DNA from: Pelotomaculum sp. UBA4789 | Lineage (GTDB): Bacteria > Bacillota > Desulfotomaculia > Desulfotomaculales > Pelotomaculaceae | Assembly (NCBI GenBank): GCA_002402945.1 | Contig: DHGV01000010.1 | Span: forward strand, 6,521 to 14,348 | Direction of reading: 5' to 3' | Length of the DNA stretch: 7,828 nt | Made by a program: the position numbers and the translations under genes | Shown: positions 1-6,956 of the stretch, one piece after another | Layout: every line of letters starts with the position of its first letter | Numbering within the stretch: position 1 is the first letter of the stretch | The notes under the pieces: model-generated | Told to the model about the DNA's origin: nothing | Database searches by the model: none | The model's input: the letters and a program-made list of their open reading frames with translations, nothing else

Positions 1-1689
1 CGGATGGCTGAAGGGGAAGAACTGCGGGAAAAAATTGCAGAAGCAAAATTCCCGAAAGAAGTAGAGGAAAAGGCCCTCAAAGAAGTAGAACGACTTGAAA
101 AAATGCCTCCCATGGCCGCTGAGGCCACAGTGGTGCGAAATTATCTGGATTGGCTGATATCTCTGCCCTGGAATAAGGGAACAAGAGACCGCCTTGATTT
201 AAAAGCAGCTGACAAGATTTTAGAAGAAGATCATTACGGATTGCACGAAGTCAAGGAGCGCATCCTGGAATATCTGGCCATTCGCAAGCTGGCCAAAAAA
301 ATGAAGGGGCCGATCATCTGTTTCGTCGGGCCGCCGGGTGTGGGCAAAACCTCTTTGGGACGCTCGATAGCCCGCGCCCTGGAACGCAAATTTATCCGGA
401 TGTCACTTGGCGGGGTAAGAGATGAAGCTGAAATCCGTGGTCACAGGCGGACATATGTCGGCGCCATGCCCGGCAGAGTTATCCAGGGTATTCGCCAGGC
501 CGGATCAAAAAATCCGGTGTTTCTGCTGGATGAGGTAGACAAGATGAGTATGGATTTTCGCGGCGATCCTTCTGCGGCTCTGCTTGAAGTGCTGGATCCG
601 GAGCAGAATAACACTTTCAGTGATCATTATATCGAAGCTCCCTTTGACCTGTCCAATGTGATGTTTATTACAACCGCCAATATCCAGCAAAACATACCCC
701 GTCCCCTGCAGGACAGGATGGAAATAATCCATTTGTCTGGTTATACGGAAGAGGAAAAATTACAGATAGCCATCCGTCACTTACTGCCCAAGCAAATAAA
801 AGAACATGGCCTCAGCAAAGAGATGCTGCGGATCTCTGAAAATACCCTACGGAAAATAATCCGTGAGTATACCCGTGAATCAGGCGTACGCAACCTGGAA
901 AGGCAAATTGCTGCAATCTGCCGTAAGACTGCCAGGCAGGTCGTCACTGACAAGATAAAAGGGATTCACGTAACCACTCTTAACCTGAACCAATTTCTGG
1001 GCACGGCTCGTTTTCGCTATGGTGTGGCCGAGCTTGACGATCAGGTTGGGGTAGCGACCGGTTTAGCCTGGACAGAGGTCGGCGGCGACACTTTGGCTAT
1101 CGAAGTCACTGTTTATAAAGGGACTGGCAAGCTGACTTTAACCGGCAAGCTGGGCGATGTGATGAAGGAATCGGCCCAGGCGGGATACAGCTATATCCGC
1201 AGCCGTGCCGGCGAATTAAATATTGACGAAGATGCATATGATAAACAGGACATTCACATTCATATTCCGGAAGGGGCGATTCCCAAAGACGGGCCGTCCG
1301 CTGGAATTTCCATGGCGTCCGCCCTGGCTTCGGCTATAACCGGGCGAAAAGTGCGCCACGACGTGGCGATGACAGGCGAAATCACACTGCGCGGCAGGGT
1401 TCTGCCGGTTGGCGGAATTAAGGAAAAAGTACTGGCAGCCCATCGCGCCGGTATAAAGACCATTATCCTTCCCAGTGATAATAAAAAGGATTTAGATGAT
1501 ATTCCAAAAAAAGTAAAGGATAAAATTAACTTTATCCTGGTTGACCACATGGATCAGGTACTGGAATCAGCTCTGACGGAAAAGGAATACATGCCTGTGC
1601 CCCTGGCAGTGGAAGCACCGGTTTTGCCCCAGCCAACTGCTTACGCGCCGGTTGTTGTGAACGAGGGGGGTACCCAAATCCCTTCATGA
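1..1689 (+). CDS. lon: ATP-dependent protease LonA (5'-truncated by window edge)
   Basis: Lon degrades misfolded and regulatory proteins in the cytoplasm as an AAA+ ring with a Ser-Lys protease. About 561 residues are visible; family members are usually about 800, so the N-terminal substrate-binding domain lies upstream. The frame is open at base 1 and the ATG at 4 is internal, not the start. Counting from that Met: Walker A GPPGVGKT at 109-116, Walker B FLLDE at 173-177, sensor-1 region FITTAN at 221-226, sensor-2 region GVRNLER at 294-300, then the protease domain with catalytic Ser432 in PKDGPSAG and Lys475 in GGIKEK, matching the Ser679/Lys722 spacing of E. coli Lon. All key residues are intact. 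The last 35 or so residues form a Pro/Val/Ala-rich tail beyond the conserved domain. The stop overlaps the ysxC start (ATGA). Family assignment is secure; the regulatory region is outside the window. Confidence 0.98.
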   Translation, partial: RMAEGEELREKIAEAKFPKEVEEKALKEVERLEKMPPMAAEATVVRNYLDWLISLPWNKGTRDRLDLKAADKILEEDHYGLHEVKERILEYLAIRKLAKKMKGPIICFVGPPGVGKTSLGRSIARALERKFIRMSLGGVRDEAEIRGHRRTYVGAMPGRVIQGIRQAGSKNPVFLLDEVDKMSMDFRGDPSAALLEVLDPEQNNTFSDHYIEAPFDLSNVMFITTANIQQNIPRPLQDRMEIIHLSGYTEEEKLQIAIRHLLPKQIKEHGLSKEMLRISENTLRKIIREYTRESGVRNLERQIAAICRKTARQVVTDKIKGIHVTTLNLNQFLGTARFRYGVAELDDQVGVATGLAWTEVGGDTLAIEVTVYKGTGKLTLTGKLGDVMKESAQAGYSYIRSRAGELNIDEDAYDKQDIHIHIPEGAIPKDGPSAGISMASALASAITGRKVRHDVAMTGEITLRGRVLPVGGIKEKVLAAHRAGIKTIILPSDNKKDLDDIPKKVKDKINFILVDHMDQVLESALTEKEYMPVPLAVEAPVLPQPTAYAPVVVNEGGTQIPS

Positions 1690-2270
1690 AAATTAGCAGC
1701 GCAGATTTTGTTGCCAGTGCGGTTAAGGCCGCTGATTACCCGGCCGGGGAACTTCCTGAAGTTGCTCTGGCCGGGCGTTCTAATGTAGGGAAATCATCGC
1801 TCCTGAACAAACTGGTCAACAGGAAAGGCCTTGCCCGCATCAGCAAAACTCCCGGGCGCACCCGCCTGATTAATTTTTTCATAGTCAATAATGCTTTTCA
1901 TCTTGTGGATTTGCCCGGCTATGGCTATGCCAGTGTTCCTTTGCAGGAAAAGGAAAGCTGGCGGAAAATGGTGGAGGGTTACCTGAAGACTAGAGATAAT
2001 CTGAAGGGTGTCGTAATGTTGGTAGACAGCCGACATCCGCCCAGCGCCCAGGACATTCAAATGTATTCCTGGCTGAAGTACAGCGGTGTAGATGCCGTGG
2101 TTGTAGCTACGAAGGCGGATAAAATTTCCCGTTCGAAGCTGATGCAGTCCTTAAAAGTTATCCGGGATACCCTGCCGCTGGCTGAGGGAGACACGCTGCT
2201 CCCCTTCTCTGCGGATACCGGCCTGGGCAGGGAAGAATTGCTTGAAAAAATTGCCCGTTGGATTGGGTGA
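1686..2270 (+). CDS. ysxC: Ribosome biogenesis GTPase YsxC/EngB
   Basis: This is an essential TRAFAC-class GTPase that acts in late 50S ribosomal subunit assembly. The 194-residue product has the usual family length and all G motifs: G1 GRSNVGKS at 30-37, G2 within TPGRTRLINFF from residue 55, G3 DLPG at 75-78 followed by YGYA, G4 TKAD at 142-145, and G5 SADTG at 175-179. The GRSNVGKS plus TPGRT plus DLPGYGYA combination is diagnostic of EngB/YsxC rather than Era or Der. The ATG sits in an ATGA overlap with the lon stop. The only Shine-Dalgarno-like run, GAGGGGGG at 1663-1670, is 15 bases upstream, longer than optimal, so translation probably depends on coupling to lon. The lon-ysxC order is the same in Bacillus subtilis. 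No terminator is obvious directly after the stop. Confidence 0.97.
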   Translation: MKISSADFVASAVKAADYPAGELPEVALAGRSNVGKSSLLNKLVNRKGLARISKTPGRTRLINFFIVNNAFHLVDLPGYGYASVPLQEKESWRKMVEGYLKTRDNLKGVVMLVDSRHPPSAQDIQMYSWLKYSGVDAVVVATKADKISRSKLMQSLKVIRDTLPLAEGDTLLPFSADTGLGREELLEKIARWIG

Positions 2271-2305
2271 AAAAAGTTTATCAATGATGAAGAATCCGGC
2301 AGCGG

Positions 2306-2334
2306 TTGACACCGCCGCGTAAAATCTTTATTAT
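2306..2334 (+). promoter_or_regulatory. Sigma-A-type promoter for the valS leader
   Basis: A perfect -35 hexamer TTGACA (2306-2311) is separated by exactly 17 bases from TATTAT (2329-2334), a 5/6 match to the -10 consensus. Transcription should begin near 2340-2343, which places the T-box stem I just downstream. The -35 hexamer lies on a short dyad: GCGGT (2302-2306) and ACCGC (2311-2315). Assignment is by sequence match only, but the spacing and position fit the leader very well. Confidence 0.8.
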
Positions 2335-2340
2335 ATTTTG

Positions 2341-2643
2341 TAAGCTATATTTAACCGCTGTGAAGGGGAGTGGACAGTTCCCCGGGCAAAGCTTTTATTG
2401 ACAGAGAGGGAAACCCGAGGCTGCAAGGTTTCCTGCCCGTGCCTGTTCCTGTCGCCCCGGAGCTTCAGTGCTGAAATTATAGTAGGCGCTGGCGGGTTTG
2501 CCCGTTACAGCAGAAGTAATCAGAGCTGCCGGATAAGAATCGGAATGCGTACCGGGTGGGCAGGCATTTTATGTTTTATCTGGAATCAGGGTGGTACCGC
2601 GGATGAATCCCTCATCCGTCCTTGGAGACGGATGAGGTTTTTT
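2341..2643 (+). promoter_or_regulatory. T-box riboswitch leader sensing uncharged tRNA-Val
   Basis: This cis-acting leader lets transcription continue into valS when uncharged tRNA-Val binds. Visible parts: stem I base TGAAG (2361-2365) with CTTCA (2463-2467); GGGG (2365-2368) with CCCC (2455-2458), the two helices competing for base 2365; GGACAG (2372-2377) with CTGTTC (2443-2448, one G-U). These leave a specifier loop with 3' strand CTGTCG (2449-2454) containing the valine codon GTC (2451-2453) followed by a purine, as T-boxes require. Upper stem: GGGCA (2384-2388) with TGCCC (2434-2438), and GGAAACC (2409-2415) with GGTTTCC (2427-2433). A further hairpin lies at 2488-2511. The T-box proper (2584-2601) contains AGGGTGG-T-ACCGCG; TGGT (2592-2595) would pair with a tRNA ending ACCA, as tRNA-Val does. 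AGGG (2588-2591) can pair with CCCT (2609-2612), which blocks the terminator. The motif, codon and downstream gene agree. Fold details are hand-drawn. Confidence 0.95.
2610..2643 (+). terminator. Intrinsic terminator of the valS T-box leader
   Basis: A perfect 11-bp stem, CCTCATCCGTC (2610-2620) and GACGGATGAGG (2627-2637), encloses a 6-base loop and is followed by six T (2638-2643). Its first bases (2610-2612) are also needed for the antiterminator pairing with AGGG at 2588-2591, so the two structures exclude each other. It should end transcription before valS when tRNA-Val is charged. Confidence 0.95.
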
Positions 2644-2655
2644 ATTAATTATTGT

Positions 2656-2661
2656 GAGGGG
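2656..2661 (+). promoter_or_regulatory. Ribosome binding site that fixes the valS start
   Basis: GAGGGG lies 9 bases before the TTG at 2671 and downstream of the leader terminator. The next in-frame ATG (2686) is 24 bases away, too far for this site. It therefore supports the TTG as the real start and rules out the longer upstream reading. Confidence 0.8.
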
Positions 2662-2670
2662 TTGGAATCA

Positions 2671-5316
2671 TTGTCTAAAGCAGATATGCCGTCAACTTAT
2701 GATCCCCGGTTGGTCGAGGAAAAAATGTACAGGCACTGGGAAGAATGCGGTTATTTTCATCCTGTTGCCAACAACGTTCAGGAACCGTTTTGCATTGTGA
2801 TGCCCCCGCCAAATATAACCGGGCAGCTTCATATGGGACATGCCCTGGACAACACCCTGCAGGACATCCTGACCCGCTGGAGGAGGATGCAGGGATACAA
2901 TGCGCTCTGGCTGCCTGGTACGGATCACGCCGGTATCGCCACCCAGGCAAAAGTTGAAGAAAGCCTTGTCAGTGAAGGTATTTCCCGTTACGATATCGGC
3001 CGGGAGGAATTTCTAAAAAGAGTCTGGGCCTGGAAGGGAAAATACGGCAGCAGGATTACCACTCAGCTGAGAAGGCTGGGCGCTTCCTGTGACTGGCAGC
3101 GGGAGCGCTTCACCATGGATGAAGGCTGCTCTGAGGCTGTCCTGGAAGTATTTATCAAGCTTTACGAGCGGGGATTGATCTACAGGGATTATTATATTAC
3201 AAATTGGTGCCCCAAGTGTCATACCACCATATCCGACATTGAAGTTGAGCATCTTGATCTGCCCGGGTATTTTTATCATATCAGGTATCCTTTTAAAGAC
3301 GGCAGCGGATTTGTCGTCCTGGCGACCACCCGCCCGGAAACAATGCTGGGTGACGTGGCGGTAGCGGTGCATCCGGATGACCAGCGCTATAAGGATATAG
3401 TGGGTAAAATATTGATCCTGCCCCTGGTGGGACGGGAAATGCCCGTAATAACCGATGAATATGTCGATCCTTCCTTTGGCGCCGGCGTTGTAAAAATAAC
3501 TCCTTCCCATGATCCCAACGACTTTGAGGTCGGCAAAAGGCATAATCTGCCGCAGGTAGCAGTTATCGATAAGGAAGGCAAGATGAATGAGGAAGCAGGG
3601 CCGCGTTATCAAGGCCTTGATCGCTATGAATGCCGGAAAAAAATACTGCTGGATTTAGAAGCTGAAGGTTTTCTTGTAAAAGTTGAGGATCACTCCCACG
3701 CAGTCGGCCACTGCTACCGCTGCAGCACAGTCATCGAGCCAATGCTCTCCCGCCAGTGGTTTGTGAAAATGAAACCTCTGGCCGAGCCGGCCATAGAAGC
3801 GGTAAAAGACGGCCGAATCAGGTTTGTTCCGGAACGTTTTACTAAAACCTATCTGAACTGGATGGAAAATATCCGGGACTGGTGCATATCCCGCCAGCTG
3901 TGGTGGGGACACCGCATACCGGTATGGTACTGCCTGGATTGCGAGGAAGTGATCGCTTCCAGGGAACCGGTTGCCAGGTGTACCAGGTGCGGCGGTTCAT
4001 CACTGGAACAGGATCCTGACGTGCTTGATACATGGTTTTCCTCGGCTCTCTGGCCATTTTCCACCCTGGGTTGGCCCAGAAAGACCGTTGACCTGGATTA
4101 TTACTACCCCACAACGGTAATGGTGACCGGCCGTGATATTATCTTTTTCTGGGTGGCCAGGATGATTTTTTCCGGGTTGGAGTTTATGCACGAGGTACCG
4201 TTCCATGATGTCTTTATTCACGGTCTGGTGATGGACGCCCAGGGCAGGAAAATGAGCAAATCTCTGGGCAACGGTGTTGATCCCATAGATATCATCGAGT
4301 CACACGGGGCTGACAGCCTCCGCTTTATGCTGATCACGGGCAACACGCCGGGCAACGACCTGCGTTTTCATTTTGAAAGGCTTGAAGGAGCCCGTAACTT
4401 CGCCAATAAGCTTTGGAACGCCTCAAGATTTACCCTGATGAACCTGGGTGGTTTTGACCCATCCGGCCAGCCCGGTCCTTTAAGCCTGGCTGACCGCTGG
4501 ATTGTCAGCCGCTGCCAGGCAGCGATAAAAGAAACGACAAGGAACCTGGAGACATACGAACTGGGCGAAGCAGCAAGGATTTTGTATGAATTCATCTGGA
4601 ACGAGTTCTGTGACTGGTATATTGAACTGGCTAAGCCAAGGCTGTATGGAAAAACCAGCCCTGCTGACAGGTATACGGCGCAAAGCGTATTGTCTTCTGT
4701 TCTCAGAGTAATATTGGAGCTCCTGCACCCATTTATGCCTTTTATCACTGAGGAGATATGGCAGCATCTGCCCGCCCATGGGACTACCATCATGCAGGCG
4801 TCCTGGCCTGCTGCAAGTCAGGGACTGGTGGATTCAGAAGCGGAATATGAAATGGAAATACTGATGGAATTGACCAAGGCTATCCGCCATATCCGGGGTG
4901 AGATGAACGTGCCGCCCGGACGGACGGCCGATGTTATGTTAACAGCGCCTGACAACACCAGGACAATCATTGAGAAAAATATGGAGTATGTCCAGAACTT
5001 GTCCAACACCATCCTGAAGACGCTGGCAGTACTGGATCAGGCGCCGGAACAGGCGGCTCACGCTGTAACAAAGGGAATAGAAATTTTTATCCCTTTAAAA
5101 GGGCTGATCGATGTGGACAAGGAAATCGCCCGCCAGCAAAAAGAACTGCTGCTCATAGAGAAGGACCTGGCCCGGGTCAGGGGCAAGTTGGGCAACTCCG
5201 GTTTCTTGGAACAAGCTCCGGCTGATGTGGTGGAAAAAGAAAAGGGCAAGGAAGCAGAACTTTCCGGCAAGCAGTCAGCTATTAAAGAAAGACTGGTTAT
5301 GCTGAAGGGAAAATAA
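2671..5316 (+). CDS. valS: Valyl-tRNA synthetase
   Basis: ValRS attaches valine to tRNA-Val in the cytoplasm and hydrolyses mischarged Thr-tRNA. From the TTG start the protein is 881 residues, the usual length. Class I motifs: HMGH at 54-57 and KMSKS at 527-531, with the ValRS-typical MPPPNITGQLH before the first. The CP1 editing domain shows TTRPETMLGD at 219-228. Two putative zinc sites are seen: CPKC (180/183) with CYRC (348/351), and CLDC (421/424) with CTRC (437/440). DVLDTWFSSALWPFSTLGWP at about 449-468 is typical of ValRS. An anticodon-binding helical domain follows, and the last 70 or so residues are a charged coiled-coil arm characteristic of ValRS. Regulation is by the T-box leader. 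The frame stays open 91 codons upstream through the leader, but that stretch is regulatory RNA, not protein. IleRS and LeuRS are excluded by the C-terminal arm and the leader's valine codon. Confidence 0.98.
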   Translation: MSKADMPSTYDPRLVEEKMYRHWEECGYFHPVANNVQEPFCIVMPPPNITGQLHMGHALDNTLQDILTRWRRMQGYNALWLPGTDHAGIATQAKVEESLVSEGISRYDIGREEFLKRVWAWKGKYGSRITTQLRRLGASCDWQRERFTMDEGCSEAVLEVFIKLYERGLIYRDYYITNWCPKCHTTISDIEVEHLDLPGYFYHIRYPFKDGSGFVVLATTRPETMLGDVAVAVHPDDQRYKDIVGKILILPLVGREMPVITDEYVDPSFGAGVVKITPSHDPNDFEVGKRHNLPQVAVIDKEGKMNEEAGPRYQGLDRYECRKKILLDLEAEGFLVKVEDHSHAVGHCYRCSTVIEPMLSRQWFVKMKPLAEPAIEAVKDGRIRFVPERFTKTYLNWMENIRDWCISRQLWWGHRIPVWYCLDCEEVIASREPVARCTRCGGSSLEQDPDVLDTWFSSALWPFSTLGWPRKTVDLDYYYPTTVMVTGRDIIFFWVARMIFSGLEFMHEVPFHDVFIHGLVMDAQGRKMSKSLGNGVDPIDIIESHGADSLRFMLITGNTPGNDLRFHFERLEGARNFANKLWNASRFTLMNLGGFDPSGQPGPLSLADRWIVSRCQAAIKETTRNLETYELGEAARILYEFIWNEFCDWYIELAKPRLYGKTSPADRYTAQSVLSSVLRVILELLHPFMPFITEEIWQHLPAHGTTIMQASWPAASQGLVDSEAEYEMEILMELTKAIRHIRGEMNVPPGRTADVMLTAPDNTRTIIEKNMEYVQNLSNTILKTLAVLDQAPEQAAHAVTKGIEIFIPLKGLIDVDKEIARQQKELLLIEKDLARVRGKLGNSGFLEQAPADVVEKEKGKEAELSGKQSAIKERLVMLKGK

Positions 5317-5344
5317 AATTATAGTAAATCCGCAAAAAAACAAA

Positions 5345-5473
5345 TTGACAGGATTGACAGGATTGAAACAAGATTTACAGGATATTAAGTGAATTTAAAA
5401 CTATTAATTTGAAGACAATATGATTTAATATGATAATCCTGTAAATCCTATAAAAACCTGTAAATCCTGTCGA
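5345..5473. repeat. Imperfect inverted repeat built of short ACAGGA units
   Basis: The left arm (5345-5382) reads as four head-to-tail units: TTGACAGGA, TTGACAGGA, TTGAAACAAGA and TTTACAGGA. The right arm (5437-5473) is the reverse complement of the same kind of array: TCCTGTAAA, TCCTATAAAAA, CCTGTAAA and TCCTGTCGA. Read inward, both arms have a longer third unit of 11 bases, so the arms align almost without gaps; the inner 9 bases match perfectly. The AT-rich centre (5383-5436) is 54 bases and holds a 10-base tandem repeat of AATATGAT (5417-5424 and 5427-5434). From memory, similar iterated ACAGGATT palindromes occur between genes in unrelated bacteria, so this may be a copy of a dispersed MITE- or REP-like element. 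Its function is unknown. It is not a canonical plus-strand terminator, since no T run follows. Confidence 0.8.
5409..5437 (+). promoter_or_regulatory. Possible folC promoter inside the repeat centre
   Basis: TTGAAG (5409-5414; 4/6 match to the -35 consensus) is followed after 17 bases by GATAAT (5432-5437; 5/6 match to the -10). Transcription would begin near 5444, in the right arm, about 60 bases before folC. The region is AT-rich, where chance matches are common, so this is tentative. Confidence 0.35.
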
Positions 5474-5493
5474 AATGGTTTATTTCAGCTTCC

Positions 5494-5498
5494 GAGGT
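5494..5498 (+). promoter_or_regulatory. Ribosome binding site that fixes the folC start
   Basis: GAGGT stands 6 bases before the ATG at 5505. The in-frame ATG at 5475 lacks such a site because the repeat's right arm is immediately upstream. The protein begun at 5505 also starts as FolC proteins normally do (MNY.EA...L..L.KFGI.LGL.RI). Confidence 0.75.
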
Positions 5499-5504
5499 TA
5501 TAAA

Positions 5505-6806
5505 ATGAACTACAACGAAGCTATGGGCTACCTGAAAGACCTGACAAAGTTCGGCATTAATTTGGGCCTCGGCCGTATTGAAGAGCTTTTAAGAAGGCTG
5601 GGCGATCCCCACCTGAGTGGTTTGAATATTGTTCATATAGGCGGGACAAACGGTAAGGGTTCGACTGCAGCAATGCTGGCTGAGATCCTGCGCCAGGCAG
5701 GATACCTGGTCGGAACCTTTACCTCGCCGCACCTGCATTCTTATTGTGAGCGATATCGTATCAACGGGCTGCAGATAGAGCCGGAGCGGATTGCCTCGCT
5801 GATTGGAGAACTTCGGTCCCACCTTGATGATATGACTGCGGCAGGCTTTGAACACCCAACTGAGTTTGAAGTCAGCACCGCCCTGGCTTTTTTGTACTTT
5901 TTCAGGGCAAAAGTGGACTATCTGCTGCTTGAAGTTGGGCTGGGAGGAGCCATTGACTCAACAAACGTTGCTCCTGCGATGCTTTCGGTGATCACAAACG
6001 TGGCTATGGATCACATGGACTATCTTGGCCATACCATTGAGGAAATAGCCGCTGTAAAAGCTGGCATTATTAAGACAGGAGTGCCGGTAGTCACCGCGGC
6101 GACCGGGGATGGCCTGCGTGTAATTGAAAAAGAATGCAGGAGGAAAGGATGCCGGCTTACCCGGGTGGGACAGGATATAACCTGGGAAAACATAGCACAC
6201 TCTCTTGACGGGCAGCGCTTTTCCGTCAGGGGGCAGAAAAGATCATATGAGAACCTGTTTATTAAACTGCTCGGCAGGCACCAGCAGGTAAATGCCGCCA
6301 CCGCGATTGCGGCAGTGGAAAATCTCAACGAATTGGGTGCTTCGATCAGTTTCCGGGCTGTCCGTACAGGATTGGCGTCTGTAATGTGGCCGGGCAGATT
6401 GGAGATTGTCTGTCGCAAGCCGCTTGTTATTATCGATGGCGCCCATAATTATGAAGGCGCCAGGAGCCTGCGCTTGGCTCTTCAGGATTACTTTCCCGGG
6501 AAAAAAATTGTCCTGGTGATTGGCATGCTGGCGGACAAAGAGCGCTCACGTGTAGCCGGTGAACTGGTACCCGGGGTGAAAGCTGTTGTTGTGACCAAGC
6601 CTAACAGCCCCAGGGCGGGAGACTGGCAGAACATGGCTGTCGAAGCAGGACTTTATATCCCTGATGTGTATACCCTGGAAGATGTCGGTGAGGCATTGAA
6701 TAAAGCCTTTGCCCTGGCCGGGCCGGATGACTTGGTTTGTGTAACCGGTTCACTGTACATGGTGGCAGAAGCCAGAGAACTGCTGCTAAAAAACAGACAT
6801 AGATGA
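5505..6806 (+). CDS. folC: Folylpolyglutamate synthase / dihydrofolate synthase
   Basis: FolC adds glutamate to folates (and in many bacteria to dihydropteroate) using ATP, which retains the cofactor in the cell. The 433-residue product has normal length. It is a Mur-ligase-type enzyme: P-loop GGTNGKGS at 46-53, folate-site TSPHL at 73-77, EVGLGG at 143-148 then DSTN at 151-154, a probable carbamylated lysine K185 in AAVKAG, LLGRHQQVNAATA at about 255-267, WPGRLE at 295-300 and DGAHN at 311-315. All expected motifs are present. Whether it performs both reactions cannot be decided from sequence alone. The start at 5505 is chosen over 5475 on the ribosome binding site. It lies 188 bases after valS, as in Bacillus (valS-folC), but the repeat intervenes, so it may be read through from valS or have its own promoter. 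Confidence 0.96.
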   Translation: MNYNEAMGYLKDLTKFGINLGLGRIEELLRRLGDPHLSGLNIVHIGGTNGKGSTAAMLAEILRQAGYLVGTFTSPHLHSYCERYRINGLQIEPERIASLIGELRSHLDDMTAAGFEHPTEFEVSTALAFLYFFRAKVDYLLLEVGLGGAIDSTNVAPAMLSVITNVAMDHMDYLGHTIEEIAAVKAGIIKTGVPVVTAATGDGLRVIEKECRRKGCRLTRVGQDITWENIAHSLDGQRFSVRGQKRSYENLFIKLLGRHQQVNAATAIAAVENLNELGASISFRAVRTGLASVMWPGRLEIVCRKPLVIIDGAHNYEGARSLRLALQDYFPGKKIVLVIGMLADKERSRVAGELVPGVKAVVVTKPNSPRAGDWQNMAVEAGLYIPDVYTLEDVGEALNKAFALAGPDDLVCVTGSLYMVAEARELLLKNRHR

Positions 6807-6821
6807 TTGGCATAATATGTC

Positions 6822-6840
6822 TGGCATTCTAATCCTGCCA
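6822..6840 (+). other. Weak hairpin after folC
   Basis: TGGCA (6822-6826) and TGCCA (6836-6840) form a 5-bp stem with a 9-base loop, followed by TAATTTTAAAATTT. The stem is short and the T run interrupted, so this is at best an inefficient terminator. Nothing better is visible between folC and the next gene. Confidence 0.25.
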
Positions 6841-6864
6841 TAATTTTAAAATTTCCACCACAGC

Positions 6865-6893
6865 TTGTCATAAAATGCTCAAGATGATAAACT
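6865..6893 (+). promoter_or_regulatory. Possible promoter for the DUF4321-like gene and maf
   Basis: TTGTCA (6865-6870; 5/6 match to the -35 consensus) and TAAACT (6888-6893; 4/6 to the -10) are 17 bases apart. The start would fall near 6900, leaving a leader of about 57 bases that contains a run of eight T (6918-6925). Its position in the only sizeable gap between folC and the next gene makes it plausible, but support is match and spacing only. Confidence 0.4.
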
Positions 6894-6956
6894 ATTTAGT
6901 GTAACAAGTGACGTTTCTTTTTTTTGCATTAAATTCTGTAGATCCGGGTGAAGTTA

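Noticed and set aside
3013..3612. 199-codon open frame on the minus strand inside valS
   Set aside because: It is fully antisense to highly conserved valS sequence, has no recognisable domain and a composition expected of a shadow frame.
4368..4793. 141-codon minus-strand open frame inside valS
   Set aside because: Same reasoning: antisense to the anticodon-binding domain, no motif and no promoter or ribosome binding site evident.
5345..5379. TTGACA hexamers in the left arm as -35 promoter elements
   Set aside because: TTGACA at 5345 and 5354 has no acceptable -10 at 16-18 bases; the matches come from the repeat unit itself.
5345..5473. CRISPR-like array because of short repeated units
   Set aside because: Units are 9-11 bases, contiguous, without spacers, and inverted in the second arm; there are no cas genes nearby.
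5475..5504. Longer folC start at the ATG at 5475
   Set aside because: It adds ten residues not seen in the family, abuts the repeat arm and lacks a ribosome binding site, unlike ATG 5505.
6911..6925. T8 tract before the small membrane gene as an intrinsic terminator
   Set aside because: No stable GC-rich hairpin lies directly upstream of the T run.
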